From the NCBI GenBank assembly GCA_004352715.1, contig SCFE01000041.1:1522354-1586353 (forward strand): DNA of 64,000 bases, read 5' to 3'. Below are positions 20,549 to 33,646 of the stretch, in pieces. Position numbers and translations under genes: made by a program. This stretch comes from Hofstenia miamia (Eukaryota > Xenacoelomorpha > Acoela). The notes beneath the pieces were generated by a model, which did not search any database, had not been told where the DNA came from, and saw only the letters and a list, made by a program, of their open reading frames with translations. The first letter of the stretch is position 1, and each line of letters opens with the position of its first letter.

Positions 20549-23500
20549 CTCAAATAATTTGATGATGCGTATGTCCTTAATAATAAATACGTATTTAGCG
20601 CCAATTTTAAGAGTAATATGCAGAAAAATTTTTTCATTCAGGTTTATTCAAACAATTTTTTGTATATGCATTATTTACAATATCTAGACGGAAAAAATAT
20701 AGGTTGCTAAAAAGCTACTTTCTTCATTATAATTGGTGACTGGTGCTAAATATAAGGGAAATTTTGAAAAATGGGGCAAAAGATACTTAACGCCATTTTG
20801 AAGAGAAATATATGTATACATATTGTATGTACATGCAAAATTCGTTTTAAAGTTGCAGTATTTTGCACTGTGAAGTAGGCTAACTATAATTCATAACCTA
20901 TATACAATATATTTAAATATTGTCTTTTTCCCAGCGATAACTCCTACATTATATACTTACAGAAGAAAATGCAAATCGCACAGTTCTTGAACAATGATTT
21001 TAATAATAACGATTTGAATTTGGAATGAACAAGTTCTTTGAAATTTATTAAATTTGATTTGAAATTCTACTTATGGTTTGCACTTGGTGTTCTTGAGAAT
21101 TAATGAAAAATGTTTCAATCAAGTTTTAGTAACTCCTTTACATTTATATTTAACATAATATTTGTGAATACAAAATGACACAAGTTTACAAGTTTCAATT
21201 GTTATTTAAACTTCGTAGAAACTATTCTATGATTAGCCTTCCAGAGATGCAACTTGTTGGGTGGTATCTAAGCTAGAATTTTTCAAGCGAAATTGAGAAA
21301 GAGGGGGGGAGGGAGGTAGGCTTACAAAATCAGCTTGAAGTGGTTATGTTGTGTGAAAAGGAACTGATCAATACATAACTTGTTCATCTTAACAAGGATG
21401 AAGTATCTGAGGTCTCATGTTTTGTGCACAAAAATGATAATGAAATCATTCAACAATGATATCATTTAAGAAATTTTCAGTATATTAAATTTGAACATAC
21501 TAAGTTTGATTACATGTGCACATAGACCTGATTTTAGAGTGTTTTCTCAAAGTATACGAATTATATTAAGCTAGAATTTTATCAAGCAGATGTTTCAGAA
21601 TGGTTTATAAGCATGAACGAAAATTCGATTAGCAAGAAGATTAGCAAATGACGATATTATAGGATTACAAATCTTGGGTAATTTTTGTTCAAATTCACAT
21701 ACAATACAATCAATATTTTTAGAACCGTATCAGAAATCTCGTTGCCACACCACCAAAACCAAAACACGTTTCAAACGAAAATACTACTGACATAACGACC
21801 CTTTTCATACTTAGTAAAGTCTACAATGGGTGTGACGTGGAGTGCACATACCAAGGGATGCGAAATGTCATATATAAAGAAATTTGTATCTCACAGGCTC
21901 TATAATTTAAATTCTAAGCGAATTAATTTAAAAATTTACATCACATAATATATGCAAAATTTCAACAATACAGCATTTCATCTTGACAAATGACAATGAT
22001 TAAGTTAATAATATTCTAGAGTTTATTGCAAAATAGTGAGGTTTTTAAATGATTTCCAAACTAAATAATATTTTTGCCTTTATCTGATTTTAACATGCTT
22101 GTCTGTAATTACTTATGCCCTTCTTTCTTTTGATTTCAATGCATGTTTAATGATTCCATTTTTAATACTTTTAACTGTCATTAGGCTTTGATCTCGAGTA
22201 CGAAATCAAATTTTAAAATTCTATTTTTGATTGCTACCAAATTTTAAATCACTTGACTGCTCAATTGAATTATTTTAGCCCAATTCTATGTTGGGCAATC
22301 CACTAGCACTAATTTCTAATTTTGATTGGTTGAAAATTTTGTCAATTATGTTAGAAAAATGTTTTATAAACAAGTAGGAAATGGTTGACGAACTTTTTCC
22401 AGTAGTAATTGAGAAACATTGCTATTTTATATATGAAATTATCCCATTTAAGCTGAGCCTAGTGATAAATACTACGCTTATTAAAAGGTTGTAAGTAAAG
22501 ACAAATATGATTGCACAAATGTAAATCATAGGATTAATTATTTCAGTCTCCAACTTTTATAGAAATCATTCCAATAGTAATTTAGTTCAATTGTTCAAAT
22601 AAAAAAATTAATTCATTTAAGAAATGCAGCACTTTGAAACTTTAAAATTGAAAACCTAAACATTAAATGTATGTACATATAATATATTCATAGTTGAATT
22701 TAACATTAGGTAGAAATATTTTTTTTATTTGGTAGAAGGAACTATTTGAAACTTTTTTGAAACTGGTAGTAAGCATTCAAAATTTTAAAAATTGAACCAT
22801 GTGTAAACAATTTGTTTAAGCTAGAATACGCCGAGGCTGAATCTTCGTGGTCTAAATGAATAAAAACAATCAGGCACTGTTCCCACATATTCTATGATTT
22901 TGGTTTTCTCTTAAAAATTGCAGCTAATAAAGTATTTCATTCAAATAAAACTTTTCGATACCATATCGCTTCCCTTACGGAACAGTTTAATATTAAAAAA
23001 CTATGGTAGTACAAATATCACAAACACCAATTTATTGATTGAAGATTGCTTCTGGAATACTGATGCTACAGTTATTGGTTTATTGAGGCTAAGCTACGTT
23101 AGTAGCAGGGCTTTCAAACTTTGATTTAAAAATTGACGTTATTTTTACAAAAAATTTATGAGATTTACCGAAAAGAATTTTATTGAATTCATAAGATCAA
23201 ACATTTCCGTGTAGTATGCATATTGATAATTGTAATTTATTACCCTATTCGTTTGATATGGTTTTACAAAACCCTTGAAACGAACTTTTTCCTCAAGTTT
23301 TACAATTCCTCCGATTTTCATGCCATCCGAAGATGTGAGCCAATTTCTCAACCACTTTATTAAGAAGAAAACCCCATAAATGAACGAAATTAAGAAAATA
23401 TATCACGGGAAATCACTAGACAAGAAATGCAAGTCAATTTAATAGAGTCAACCTTCAGCGAATGTCGAAATACGCGATTGGAGAATAGGAGCAGTAAATT

Positions 23501-23604
23501 TATAAACATTTACAAATTTAACCAAATCTGTTTGAAAATTTTTTCATTATATATTATAGTTGTTGAGATATACCAATGAAAATTTCTTCTCAATTTTGTT
23601 AAAT
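19901..23604. other. No gene recognised; AT-rich DNA
   Basis: About 3.7 kb with only short open frames and none with a recognisable motif. It contains a (TA)n tract at 20517-20547 and a G-rich patch (GAGGGGGGGAGGGAGG) near 21301-21316. The frames at 22918-23124 (+) and 23145-23351 (-) are unrecognised. Confidence 0.4.
20517..20547. repeat. (TA)n microsatellite
   Basis: About 15 uninterrupted TA units. Confidence 0.95.
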
Positions 23605-23800
23605 GGTTTCGACAATGAACAATTTTGGGTCCTTCACTATTGAATATGTATGTAAGCGATTTGAGAAATCAGATCACATGTAATGTCATACAACAAGCCG
23701 ACAATACTTTGCTATTTAGTTCACATTAGTCTCTTGAAACTTTTATTAAAGTACTAACTACTTTCATTAAAATATTCAAAAATAACACTAGAAATCCAAA
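23605..23800 (+). pseudogene. LINE reverse-transcriptase fragment
   Basis: Reads TILGPSLLNMYVSDLRNQIT, then CNVIQQADNTLLFSS, equivalent to RT motif B (TILGPLLF-IYVNDL) and motif C (YADDT). Motif C has decayed to QADN, losing both the Tyr and one catalytic Asp. It resembles the CR1/L2-type elements at 10.4-16 kb. No other domain is attached. Confidence 0.7.
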
Positions 23801-24461
23801 ATCTTAAACAAAACAAAAAAATAATAAAAAATTCATTTCTTAACACATCAATAAATATATAGAGTAATTTACCTAAATCTATATAACAAATTAATAAATC
23901 AAGAGATTTAATAAACAGCTCCATAGTTATAGAAAGGAAAGGCTTGAATACAAATGGCAAGGTTTCATATTCTAAAACATTTACTATTCAAAAGTCGTCA
24001 TTACCCAAGCTCCTAACTCTAATTGCATTTGTAAATATTAATTTTTGTATATTTATTTGATGTTATATTTCAATTTGATGCTATTTAGAGTTGTAAACAG
24101 CATAATATATTGTAAAAAGCAAGCAACTTTAAATATAGATATTTTCCTTTCCTTCTTAGTTAGTTCAAGAATCACACTGCAGAAAGTTGCGAGGAGGTGC
24201 AGGAATGTTAAGACATTGACGAAATTGTTGCTTTTTCAAACAATAAACATATCACATACTGAGGCTCTATTTTTCAAGGTTGATTAATTTTCAATTTGCT
24301 TGTTTTCATGAATTGCACTAGATTAACCTATTTGTGTGTCCACGGCTACATTGACTTCCCAAGTTCTCCTATGATAAGTTTATGAGACTGTTAAGTAGTA
24401 GTACTTCACAGTATGTAAAGCAAACTGTTTTATCTGTGTTCTCCGAAAGTTGCATTTTATA

Positions 24462-24485
24462 ATATATATATATATATATATATAT
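24462..24485. repeat. (TA)n microsatellite
   Basis: About 12 TA units. Confidence 0.95.
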
Positions 24486-24924
24486 CAATTAACCCTTTAG
24501 TATTTTTAACGCTTTTTCGGCATTTCGAATGAGATCAAACGAGCGTTTGTACAAATAGCCTACAACTAGTGACGCAGCTAGATTTTGTGTTCAATGGGAG
24601 CTAAGAACTTTCTTAAGTCTCAATTCAGATGTTTTTGTAGATTTCTAATTTTTTCTCTATAATATACAATTATGAGGAAGAATAGGTACCATCATATAGT
24701 TACACGGGTTATTAGTAGTCCTTAGATTTGTATTTTTGTGAAAATTTTTGGTTTTCGTAAATGAGTAACCAAGGACATGTCCTTGGAATAACCTACAATT
24801 CATCAAACTATATAAGAATAGTCCAGCGTACCCTAAAGTGTACTACAGAAGGCAATATAACCCCTTTGTTCATTTGGATACAGTCCTGCCTATCCGGGAC
24901 ATTGATATATCAGATTTTTCATGT

Positions 24925-25315
24925 ATCGTATACTCCTAAATTTTATACATTTTGCTTCGTATATTGCTTTCGTATATGGATTTTTTCAATATACTATTTC
25001 GTATATTTGTAATAGATGTGGAGAGATAATCCCTTTAATATAAATGGACACTTTCTCGCATATACTTTATGGTTTCTTGACAAAAGTTGAAAATAAACCA
25101 ATTATCTATTAAAATCCTCTCATAAGTTAGCTTACACATGACACAGTCTTTCGAACAGATCATGAAAGAAAACTATGTGAGCTTCAGCTTTCATTATTTA
25201 GCATATTTCGTATATATACGATATTCTCGTTAAACGAATAGTATATTCACGTAAATGCATTTTTAAAAAAACCCGTATATTCGTTATTATCTCGTATATT
25301 GGCATATATACGTCA
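24925..25315. repeat. Cluster of CGTATA motifs
   Basis: About nine CGTATA or TATACG occurrences in under 400 bp (for example TTCGTATATTGC, TTTCGTATATTTG, CTCGTATATTGG), spaced irregularly. It is not a simple tandem repeat. CG-containing hexamers are rare elsewhere in this AT-rich window, so the cluster looks non-random. Function unknown. Confidence 0.5.
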
Positions 25316-26569
25316 ACACCCCGTTACCTTTTTATGCAGGAATCAGACACTTCATTTGACAATTTTCATGCGCATGCAAGAACATGAGCATGCACTTTAG
25401 AAATTAATCAATTTAGCAACTTTATTAATTAAAAATTATTTATACATGAATTTGTGCCATTATTGAAAAAGCATTTACATGCCTTAATTGCTAATGCTAG
25501 CTATTGACATCGCTGCTAATTAAAGGCCAAAATTTAAAAGCTTTGCTAACAGCGACATGAATTAAGAAACTGCTTTGATTTATATTGAGAAGAACATTAT
25601 AAGTTCTCTTGCTGTACTTAAAAGACCTCTCTCTTAAATGGGTGTAACTTCAAAGGCGGTTTCAAGCTTTAAGGTACGGCTTTCTGCGTTCAATTTATTT
25701 AATTGATGGGTGTTCTTTGCATCTTATTTCTAGCATAATTCATATACATTTTATATTTTGATACATCATCATTCGATAATATTTTTTGAAAAAATATCAA
25801 AACTTTGTCTGCATTTCTGATAATGTAAATATAATGTGAATAATCTTTTCAAATTTAAATTACAAAGTTAAGATCTATTAAGCGCATTTTCAATGAAAGC
25901 ATATATTAACATTTTTTGAATTTAGAATTTCTCATAATTAAGCAATACGTTTTTAAAAAGTTAATAGCACTTACTGCGATTTTTAACAAAAAATTAGACA
26001 GTTGACCAAAATGTTGTAAGTTGGCTTTGACAATTCCAATGCCATCCATCGTCCAATTTGTAAAGAAAATAGTTTCAACAAATTGTTTCAGAAAGATCCT
26101 AATTATTAATGATTATTTACTTTAATGATAAACTCATACAGATTTGAATTTATAAAACATTGAAAAACTTATAATATATCATAAATAGAGATAAGTTGAC
26201 CTGCACTTTAGACCTGACTTAAATCTGTTGAATCCTGATATCCACTGAACAAGTGTTTCTCTAAAAGCAACAACCTTTTCTTCTCGAATAATATTCCCTT
26301 TTCTTTTGCCGTGTATCTGAATGTAAACATCAGTTTTAGGTTTCTCATATATTTAATACAACAGGAAACTGTCAAATTAACCCAGAACTGCAAAAGCTGA
26401 TAATTTTTTTGTATATTCTATTTATTATTATTATTTATGATGTTAAGACAGGAATATTTAAGTATGCATATTTTTTAAATTTTTACTTCTATAAATTTTG
26501 CTGTAGTAGGTTTGGTATTTTAGAGTCCCATTGGGGGAAATGAAATTTATTCATAATTCACAAAGATCA

Positions 26570-27650
26570 TTTTACAAACAATAAACGTTACGCTTTCTAC
26601 ACATAACCATAACTATTACTTTGGCTGGATAGCCTGGTAGTTTGCAACACATTCGTTTTTCACAAACTCCATCCGTGTGTACATCTTTTGTAAAATGAAT
26701 TGCTCTTTTTCCACCACGGCTTCTTTTGATAGCAATTTCTTCTAAATATGATGGACATCCTCTTTTTGAAGTGGAGATATTATGACTGTCTTAATGTTTT
26801 CGATTAACAAATCCTAAAATTGTAATTTGTGAACTCTGATTTAATATCAACATCGTTACACCAAGGGGTTCTTAAATTAATAAATCCTTGCATTAAACCC
26901 ACATTAGATCTATCAAATGAAAGAATAGCTTCATGTAATGATGTCTGCTACAATTATCTCAATCCTATTTTTGTAACTTAGCAATTTGTTTCATCAATGA
27001 ACGCCGTTCACGTCTGATTTTCCTTCACACAATGAAGTCTATTTACAATTATATGAGTTTTCTGCTTATAACAAAATCACTTAGATTTTTCTTGGGTCTT
27101 GCTACCAATAAATATAGACATGATGATCACAGGTTTATTTTCATTACACAAAATGCAGCTAATTTTGCCTTTGTTGCCAATTTCGTTAACTCTTTATCAA
27201 TTGTAAAGTTCAATCCCTTTGCTCGCTTTAACCGTAGTGTTCCAATTAATGAAATTCATTTATCCAAAAGAGCTTCTTGTAATTCTGGAGAATAGGTACC
27301 AGTTGTCTATACAATTAATAGTATGCTTAATCCAGGGTTGATTGACATTCACAAATTTTTTCCAAGGACTCTTCAGCAAAATGTGAAAAATATGTTATGA
27401 GAATGGAGTTTCAACTTCAGTTCATTGAGGAGGATTTCCTCACCATTCGCGTTGATCAAACTCTTCTTTTTTAATACACCAGCGCAATTGCGGAGTAGAA
27501 CTGCAATGTGCACTTATTACATCGTCTTCTTCTACTGAACAGTTTTCTCCATAATTATCTTCAGGTCTTTCTAAAACACAAACATCTTTTACTGAAGTAT
27601 TACTTCTATGTTCAAAATTGTCAGATTCATTGAGAAAATTTGATACCATC
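26570..27650 (-). pseudogene. Probable piggyBac-like transposase remnant
   Basis: The minus strand shows, in order: an acidic N-terminal-like frame (27649-27440); IDNWY followed after a frameshift by SPELQEALLDK and LIGTLRLKRAKGLN (about 27330-27220), which fits piggyBac (D)NWYTSPEL...GTLR-NR-G and its second catalytic Asp; and a Cys-rich end with SKRGCPSYLEE and EKRMCCKLPGYP...MCRKRN (about 26780-26600), like the C-terminal zinc-binding domain. Many stops separate these blocks, and the part with the first catalytic Asp was not found. It is a different, older copy than the one at 51-53 kb. Termini were not identified. Confidence 0.45.
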
Positions 27651-27737
27651 TCTCTGTTCTTTGCAAAATATGATTGTTTTTGAAAATATATTTCAACATC
27701 ATTATTACATTTCGTAATTACACCAACCCAACTTTAG

Positions 27738-27920
27738 TCATGCATCCCAAATTACTCGAAGTCCACAACAATCATAATATATTATGACGATGTCTTCTAA
27801 ACTAACAATAATTCTTGTATAATCTCTACCCCATTCCATCTCCACTTCATAATTATCCGCAATTTTTCGAATTATTTTTGCAATCCACAACGCACCTCCA
27901 GGGGATTTGCATCGTGTCAT
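27738..27920 (-). other. Short unrecognised frame, Tudor-like flavour
   Basis: A 60-residue minus-strand frame reads SPGGALWIAKIIRKIADNYE and VEMEWGRDYTRIIVSLEDIV, similar in rhythm to small Tudor/chromo barrels (G--W--AKI-----Y-V-W----). It lies just upstream of the piggyBac-like remnant on the same strand. It could be an exon, part of that element, or chance. Confidence 0.2.
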
Positions 27921-29099
27921 TTAATTCTTAATCCATAAATTGGTTGTTCTTTGCACAGAATTATTTCAAATACTGAAACAAGATTTTCAATACATCCATT
28001 CATTTTCAAACTACATCTTACATTTTATACTTTCTAATTATCATTACTTCGACGACATTCGCCGATTAACATTGTCATTTGCGAAGCCACACACTTATTT
28101 TGTTCTTCACATTTTGCTCAATGTCACTCTGAAGTGACGCACGTATTACGTTTCATCATGATAATTAAGTGTTGGGAATCCCTCAAATAATATTATCCAG
28201 CTGCTATATAAACGTTTGCGAACATAATGAATTTTTTTCCACCAAATTTGATTTAAAAACGGCTACGGAAAATGAATTTTAAAAAATATTACAACTATAG
28301 ATAATGTATTTTCTATTTTACAGAAACGGAATTCTAAATGTGAAGGTAAAAGATCACCAAAACGTAATAATTTATTAGTATTTTTGTTTAGATATGAATT
28401 GTCCAATGTTGCAAATACATGTGATAACCGTATTAAAATGTACAATATTTTAATGAATTTTTTTAACTTTTTTTGTTTGTCACTCTCAAGTCCCCGTGGG
28501 TCGTTCTGGGTTAAGAAATTCCTTTTGAAATTAAACCTAGTCATACAAGAAAAGTGGACGCAAGTTTTTTAATGAGTAAAGAGGTTGACTTAATCAATAA
28601 CTGAAAGCCAATCATAAATCAACCTAGCATTTGCTATTGACGTTGCATAACAAATTATATACTGTTACTCAGTCTCTAATTTTTATTGTTGTACGCCAGC
28701 CTATGACAAATATCACTTATGCAATGAATAAAAGCAGTAATGCAACGTACTGATTCCAAGCCATACTGACTTTAATGTATGTTTTCCATCCTAAATAAAA
28801 CCAAAATGATAAATAACAACATGCATGCTGTTAAACCTGATTCTAATCCTGTTTTCACCTGAACTTGATTTGCGACGGCTCAAATCCGGCATTAAAAGTG
28901 ACCTGACCTGATTTAAACTAGAAAGCCTGATGATTCTACGGTATATCTTATATTCATGCAGTTGTCAGAATAGACCCATTCAAGTAAAACTAAAGGCAAC
29001 AAAAGCAAATGAAAGAAGAATATCAGAAAAACAAAATAAGCTGTTTTTCTATCTAAATTTCATTACATGAGGCATCACAAATGCGTTCAAGATGTGCAA

Positions 29100-29119
29100 A
29101 GTGGTCAAATTTGACCACT
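29100..29119. repeat. 20-bp perfect palindrome
   Basis: AGTGGTCAAATTTGACCACT is exactly self-complementary. It sits alone in AT-rich DNA, with no matching copy seen elsewhere in the window. Confidence 0.9.
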
Positions 29120-30258
29120 CACGGTTTCTAGTGCTAATTCGGATAAATCTGATTGAAAAATAGTGCCTTGACCTGACTAAATACTAATCACAAGCTTAAT
29201 GAAGAGTTCTGCTTTACACTATAACAATCCTTTTATAAAATTACATACTTGTTAATGGAAATTCAAGCTTGCCTCAACTTGAGGGGTTGCTTGTCTACAA
29301 CATCAAACATTGCCTGTAAGTTGCATATATTTCCTTGGAAAAAACAATTTCGCAGAAGTTATTTTCAAATTTTAATAATTAAAAATTTTTTTATGCAATT
29401 TATCATTTAGGTACTACAATTTTACTACATGTTGTTATGCTTATAAACCTTGTGATACAGTTTCTTAGCAATTTAATAAACTTCAATTTTACCAATAAAT
29501 TTTAAGCTAATGACCCAATCATATACTGCAAAGCAATGTGGTAGCTTAGTTTCGATTGGTTCATAAGCACATGTTTAATAGAAATCTACTCTCCTTAAAT
29601 ATTGCTTGATGATAATTGGGAATATAACATATATCATTGCATGCAATTTTTTGCATTTCAGTCAAAATATCAAAAATAATTTGTTTTAATAATTTTTCCT
29701 AATTACTGAAAAGTAGGGACAAAAATAGAAAAAAGCAGATAAGTTGAAATTTGTTTGCTATGAATTCGTTGAAAAAATCTTTTGAAAACTGATTCCTTCA
29801 CAGTGTCGCAATTCAGAATGAAGCCGAAAAATGAACGGCAAACACACAAGCCCTGAATTAATTGATTTACTCAGATTCCCTACCTAATTCTATTTTTGTT
29901 TAAACAAATACATGACTTTTTCACGAGTCTACTGTGCACTTCTTATGCATACATATATTAAAAAATATACTCATTTGTGTATTCATGTACATATCTATAC
30001 CAAATCAAATAGTTAGAACATCTTAAAATAATTTCGAGCCATTTTTATCCAAATTTTTAGTTTGTAACGAACACTTAACAAAACGGAGATTAGGGTTAAG
30101 TTTCAGTATTTTCATTCAATAAAATATGATTCACGACACAAACCAAGAGAACGAGGCGGAACTCAAGCCCTTCTTGGTAGTTTTTTGCAGACGACAGCAT
30201 GAAAACGCCCGCATATTGTCTTCTCTGCTCGAAGTCCGTGCGTCGATTAAATATAGAC

Positions 30259-30311
30259 AAGTGATATAAATTGAGTCTGATTTCTAAAAAAAGCCTTAGA
30301 AAACCGACCAC
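30259..30311. repeat. Dispersed repeat, copy 1
   Basis: About 50 bp starting AAGTGATATAAATTGAGT and ending AAAACCGACC matches 33647-33693 at roughly 80 percent. A second shared 14-mer, GGGAAAATATTGTG, lies at 30439-30452 and 33593-33606, on the opposite side in the other copy. Part of an unidentified repeat family. Confidence 0.6.
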
Positions 30312-31797
30312 ACTTTCGAAAAAGAAATTAATCTAAAATTTCCAAGGTATCTTATATTCGTATTCAGCGCCAAATACATCGAAGAAAAAGTTTTAAGTGA
30401 AAAATGTGCAAAACGCAAAAATATTCATATAAGTTTCTGGGAAAATATTGTGCCCGACAGTGTCTTTATGACTGTTGCCAGCCCGCCTGATGCCCGCGCG
30501 AGTACCCGACGACTTTGTGGAGGTGTCCCTGTAGAAGTCATGAAACGCGAAGAGGACAAGTTACTGAGTTTCAGAGAGTGGAATATATTTGACTAAGATA
30601 ACAATCATGTAAAAATTTGTGACTTTGTATCAATCTTTGCGTAAAAAATCATGCCTGTCAATTCATGAATAGTAGATTAATTAACGAAATGTCATTTCAT
30701 TCATATATTGGTAAAAAAAGAATTTTTTTCTGATGAACTACTTAAGAAATAGAATCAGTAAAACTGCAGTAATGTAGAACTTGCACATTTGATTTACTTA
30801 ATGCATCTTTAATTCATTTGTAAAATATTTTTGCACCACTTGCCACGTCCTTCATGTAATTCCATTAAAGCTACTCTCTGGGGAAGTTTGCGTGATCTTT
30901 CAAGTTACTTGATAGATGGTGTCTTCGTATTTACATAATTTATAGTCAAGCAACCAATGCTAATACGTAGAGAATATGTTATGATGCTGTTATTTCAAAT
31001 CATGAAAACCAGATATACAACTGATAATCGATACTAAATTTCAATTTCTTAGTAAAAAATTTTCTGGTGTTTTTGCACAAAAAATTTCCATATCTGCATT
31101 AAGTATTGTTATTTGTATGAAAAATAATTCAAGTTTTGTGCAAACGTCGAAATAAATTTAAATAACAAAATTTATGAATTTAATTTAAATAGATTTTATT
31201 AACTTTTTACAGACGAATTCAAATTTTATAAATTCATTTATAAGCCTAGACTAATATATTTATTTTCTAATTTTATTAATGAGAGAAAATGTGTAATATA
31301 AATATTTGCAAATTTTATATGGAATTAATAAATTTGTTTATGGCACGTATGGAATTTGTCAGGGAGTATCAAATAGCCAGAAGTTCTACATCAAAAGTTG
31401 GTTTGTTAAGGTAATTACCATTAAATTTTCAAAATCAATATTTTTGCTAAATAAATTTGCAAATTACATAATTGTACGTTATGGAACTAATCTTAAAATC
31501 AGAAATTTGATTGCTCTGTACTAAATAATTCAATGATAAAAGTTTCAACAAGTAATTGTGTAAAAATTTAATAACTGGTTAATCATTTATTCATGAAACT
31601 AATTAAGATATAATTTATTCATTGTTAAGTCAATAGAACTCTTTGAATTATGAATTTATAAAAGGAAAATTTGCAAGAAACCATTTAGATAATCCGTAGT
31701 TCAAAGAAGCAATCTTTCAAACTTTCTTGACATTACTGGCGTAGACATACATGTATACTCTGTATATCATAATATTTAAAATATAACGGTATCATGC

Positions 31798-31860
31798 TAA
31801 ATAAGATAAGATATTCTTTATTCATATAAATATTGACAATTTTTGAAACTGGTACGTTTT
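31798..31860 (-). mobile_element. 3' end of a LINE related to the young element
   Basis: TAAGATAAGATATTCTTTATT and the following 30 bases match, at about 75 percent, the reverse complement of the young LINE's 3' end (CTTAT repeats, then the 3' hairpin region at 15610-15686). It is a severely 5'-truncated minus-strand copy carrying only the tail. Confidence 0.55.
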
Positions 31861-32439
31861 CTGAAAACCTCGAAAAGATATACAAGCATGCAATCAATCT
31901 ACCAGGCTAAAGATAAATTACTATCGTTATGCTTCGTTTATTTCATGAAAACTACATAAGGAAATTAAGGCCTTCTGAATCAGCTCGACCAAAATATTTT
32001 GAGTTAGTTATAAGAATTGCATACAATCAGTTGGTTTTCTAACTGGACAAACCCAGTTCTGCTAAAGTAGCCCAGCAATGAATTTCTTCCTAGCCAGTAC
32101 GATTATAGAGGAAATCACCAATTAATGTTCAACGTGCTCTGAATAACGTCTAAGAACAATAATTAAAATAAATTTTCATTCTTATTTTTTTCATTATGCA
32201 TAGGCTTATAAAATTTACTGCTTTACATACAAAAAGAATTTTTCAGATTTAAATATTTCTGAATATATCATAAATAATAACCAAATGCCCCATTTGAATA
32301 TGTGAACACCAGTTAACGAATTTTAGAAGAATCTCTGCTATTTCCCTTTGTGTGGATGTTTATGTTGCATGAAGGTTTTTCAAATAGACTTACCCGAAAG
32401 AATCCTCTTTTGGGATATAAGGAATCTGATGAAGAAGGG

Positions 32440-33190
32440 ACTACCGGACATTTACTTGCCAAAATGTGCAATTACATGTTATTTGCATTGCGTGCAATTC
32501 CTGAATATGTGTTCGTAAAGTGTACTGGACAAAGATAATTGAATAAAAATTTGAGTAATGGAAAAAACTGGAGGATGAAAGGAATGATCTCATCAAGTAA
32601 GATGCATTTAGTGTAGGTTTGGTGCATTGCACACAGAATTAGTTGGGCTTGCAAGTATGTCACCAACACAGTTCATGAATTAAGCAAACCTACTGCGGTG
32701 GCCAAGAACATTGCTTCAATTCTTCACACGTTTGAAATTAGAACTCGGGAGCTGAAAGCCGCAACAGCTAGCGGCTGCAACCATTGAAGCCGTTCCCGGC
32801 CGAAAAATTTTGTATTGTATATGATATTCACCAAATTTTTCATAATTTATCTAGACTTTACTGACACTTAATAAAACTCACTATTCATTCAAAAACTCTG
32901 CTTAGTTCCGTATAAGATTCAAAGCAAAAGTTAGACTTAAGGCTGCTAAAAATCATAGCTGGGCGTTAGCAGTGACTTGCGGGTAATCACGGCTAAAGGC
33001 AAAAAAGTGCAGAGACTAGCATTCCGGCAAGTTTATGACCATTAATGACAACGAATACCACGGCCATGTGTGACATTGCTTATATTATTTCTTTTTTTGA
33101 GTGCTTTATGTTGTTACGGATCGCACAATAGGGTAGCTTTGTGGGCCTTTGTCCAATTTGTGCCCGCGGGCTATCAGTTGTGCACCCCTG
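32440..33190 (+). pseudogene. hAT-type transposon remnant with 3' terminus
   Basis: The frame 32623-32787 reads CIAHRISWACKYVTNTVHEL and later FEIRTRELKAATASG, matching the hAT transposase step C-AHR--LA-K followed by a Ser/Arg-x-x-x-L stretch. Downstream, 33119-33190 ends in GGGCTATCAGTTGTGCACCCCTG, read inward as CAGGGGTGCACAACTGATAG; such CAGGGGTG ends with GC-rich words are typical of hAT termini. The next eight bases (CTCTGGAG, 33191-33198) would be one copy of the target duplication. The 5' terminus was not found and the catalytic core is missing. The frame at 32350-32538 may be an upstream part but is not recognisable. Confidence 0.55.
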
Positions 33191-33646
33191 CTCTGGAGTA
33201 ATCACATTGAAGTCAGTGTCTTCAAATCTTGACTAGAAAGTGTCATCTCATCGCTGAATAAAAGGCTCCAAGCAGATCAAAGTTGAACTTCAAAACATTG
33301 CTTATTCATTATGCATAAAAAATATGTCAATGTTAAAAGACTTTGACTTTCGCCATGCTGTTCTGCACTGGCTATCTTCAAAGAAGTCACGTATTCAGCT
33401 AGCAACGCTACATGTGAAAGTTATTTTCATGGAGTGTTTTAGGAGCTTAGTGCAATGGAATAACATCTCAATCTTAGGAAAGAGGCAGCTGCCAAAGTCG
33501 AATTTTAAAAAGAAAATACATTGTGTCATTAATCGAGAACTCTTTATAGAACTCTAATTTGGATAGACAGGTTTCACCTAGTGTTTGCGGACGGGAAAAT
33601 ATTGTGTGACCACCCGTTTTCTTTCTTGGCCGATGCCCGCCTGTCT

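Larger units (their letters stand above)
23801..26569. other. No gene recognised; short-motif cluster and palindrome
   Basis: AT-rich, with unrecognised short open frames. Notable items are an 18-bp perfect palindrome at 24769-24786 (CCAAGGACATGTCCTTGG), a (TA)n tract, and the CGTATA cluster at 24925-25315. A TTAACCC at 24488 resembles the end of a piggyBac element, but no partner end was found. Confidence 0.4.
27921..31797. other. No gene recognised; degenerate repeats
   Basis: AT-rich sequence with unrecognised short frames. CCTGA-type words are crowded at 28835-28935 and near 29170. A 20-bp palindrome lies at 29100-29119. A GCCCG-rich patch at 30470-30510 and a 50-bp block at 30259-30311 recur near 33.6 kb. 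Confidence 0.4.

Noticed and set aside
24769-24786. 18-bp palindrome CCAAGGACATGTCCTTGG as a regulatory site
   Set aside because: Real palindrome, but a single 18-mer is close to chance expectation in this length and nothing nearby gives it a context.
32403-32455. CTGATGA near 32425 as another hammerhead
   Set aside because: No GAAA box or pairing stems follow at the right distance.
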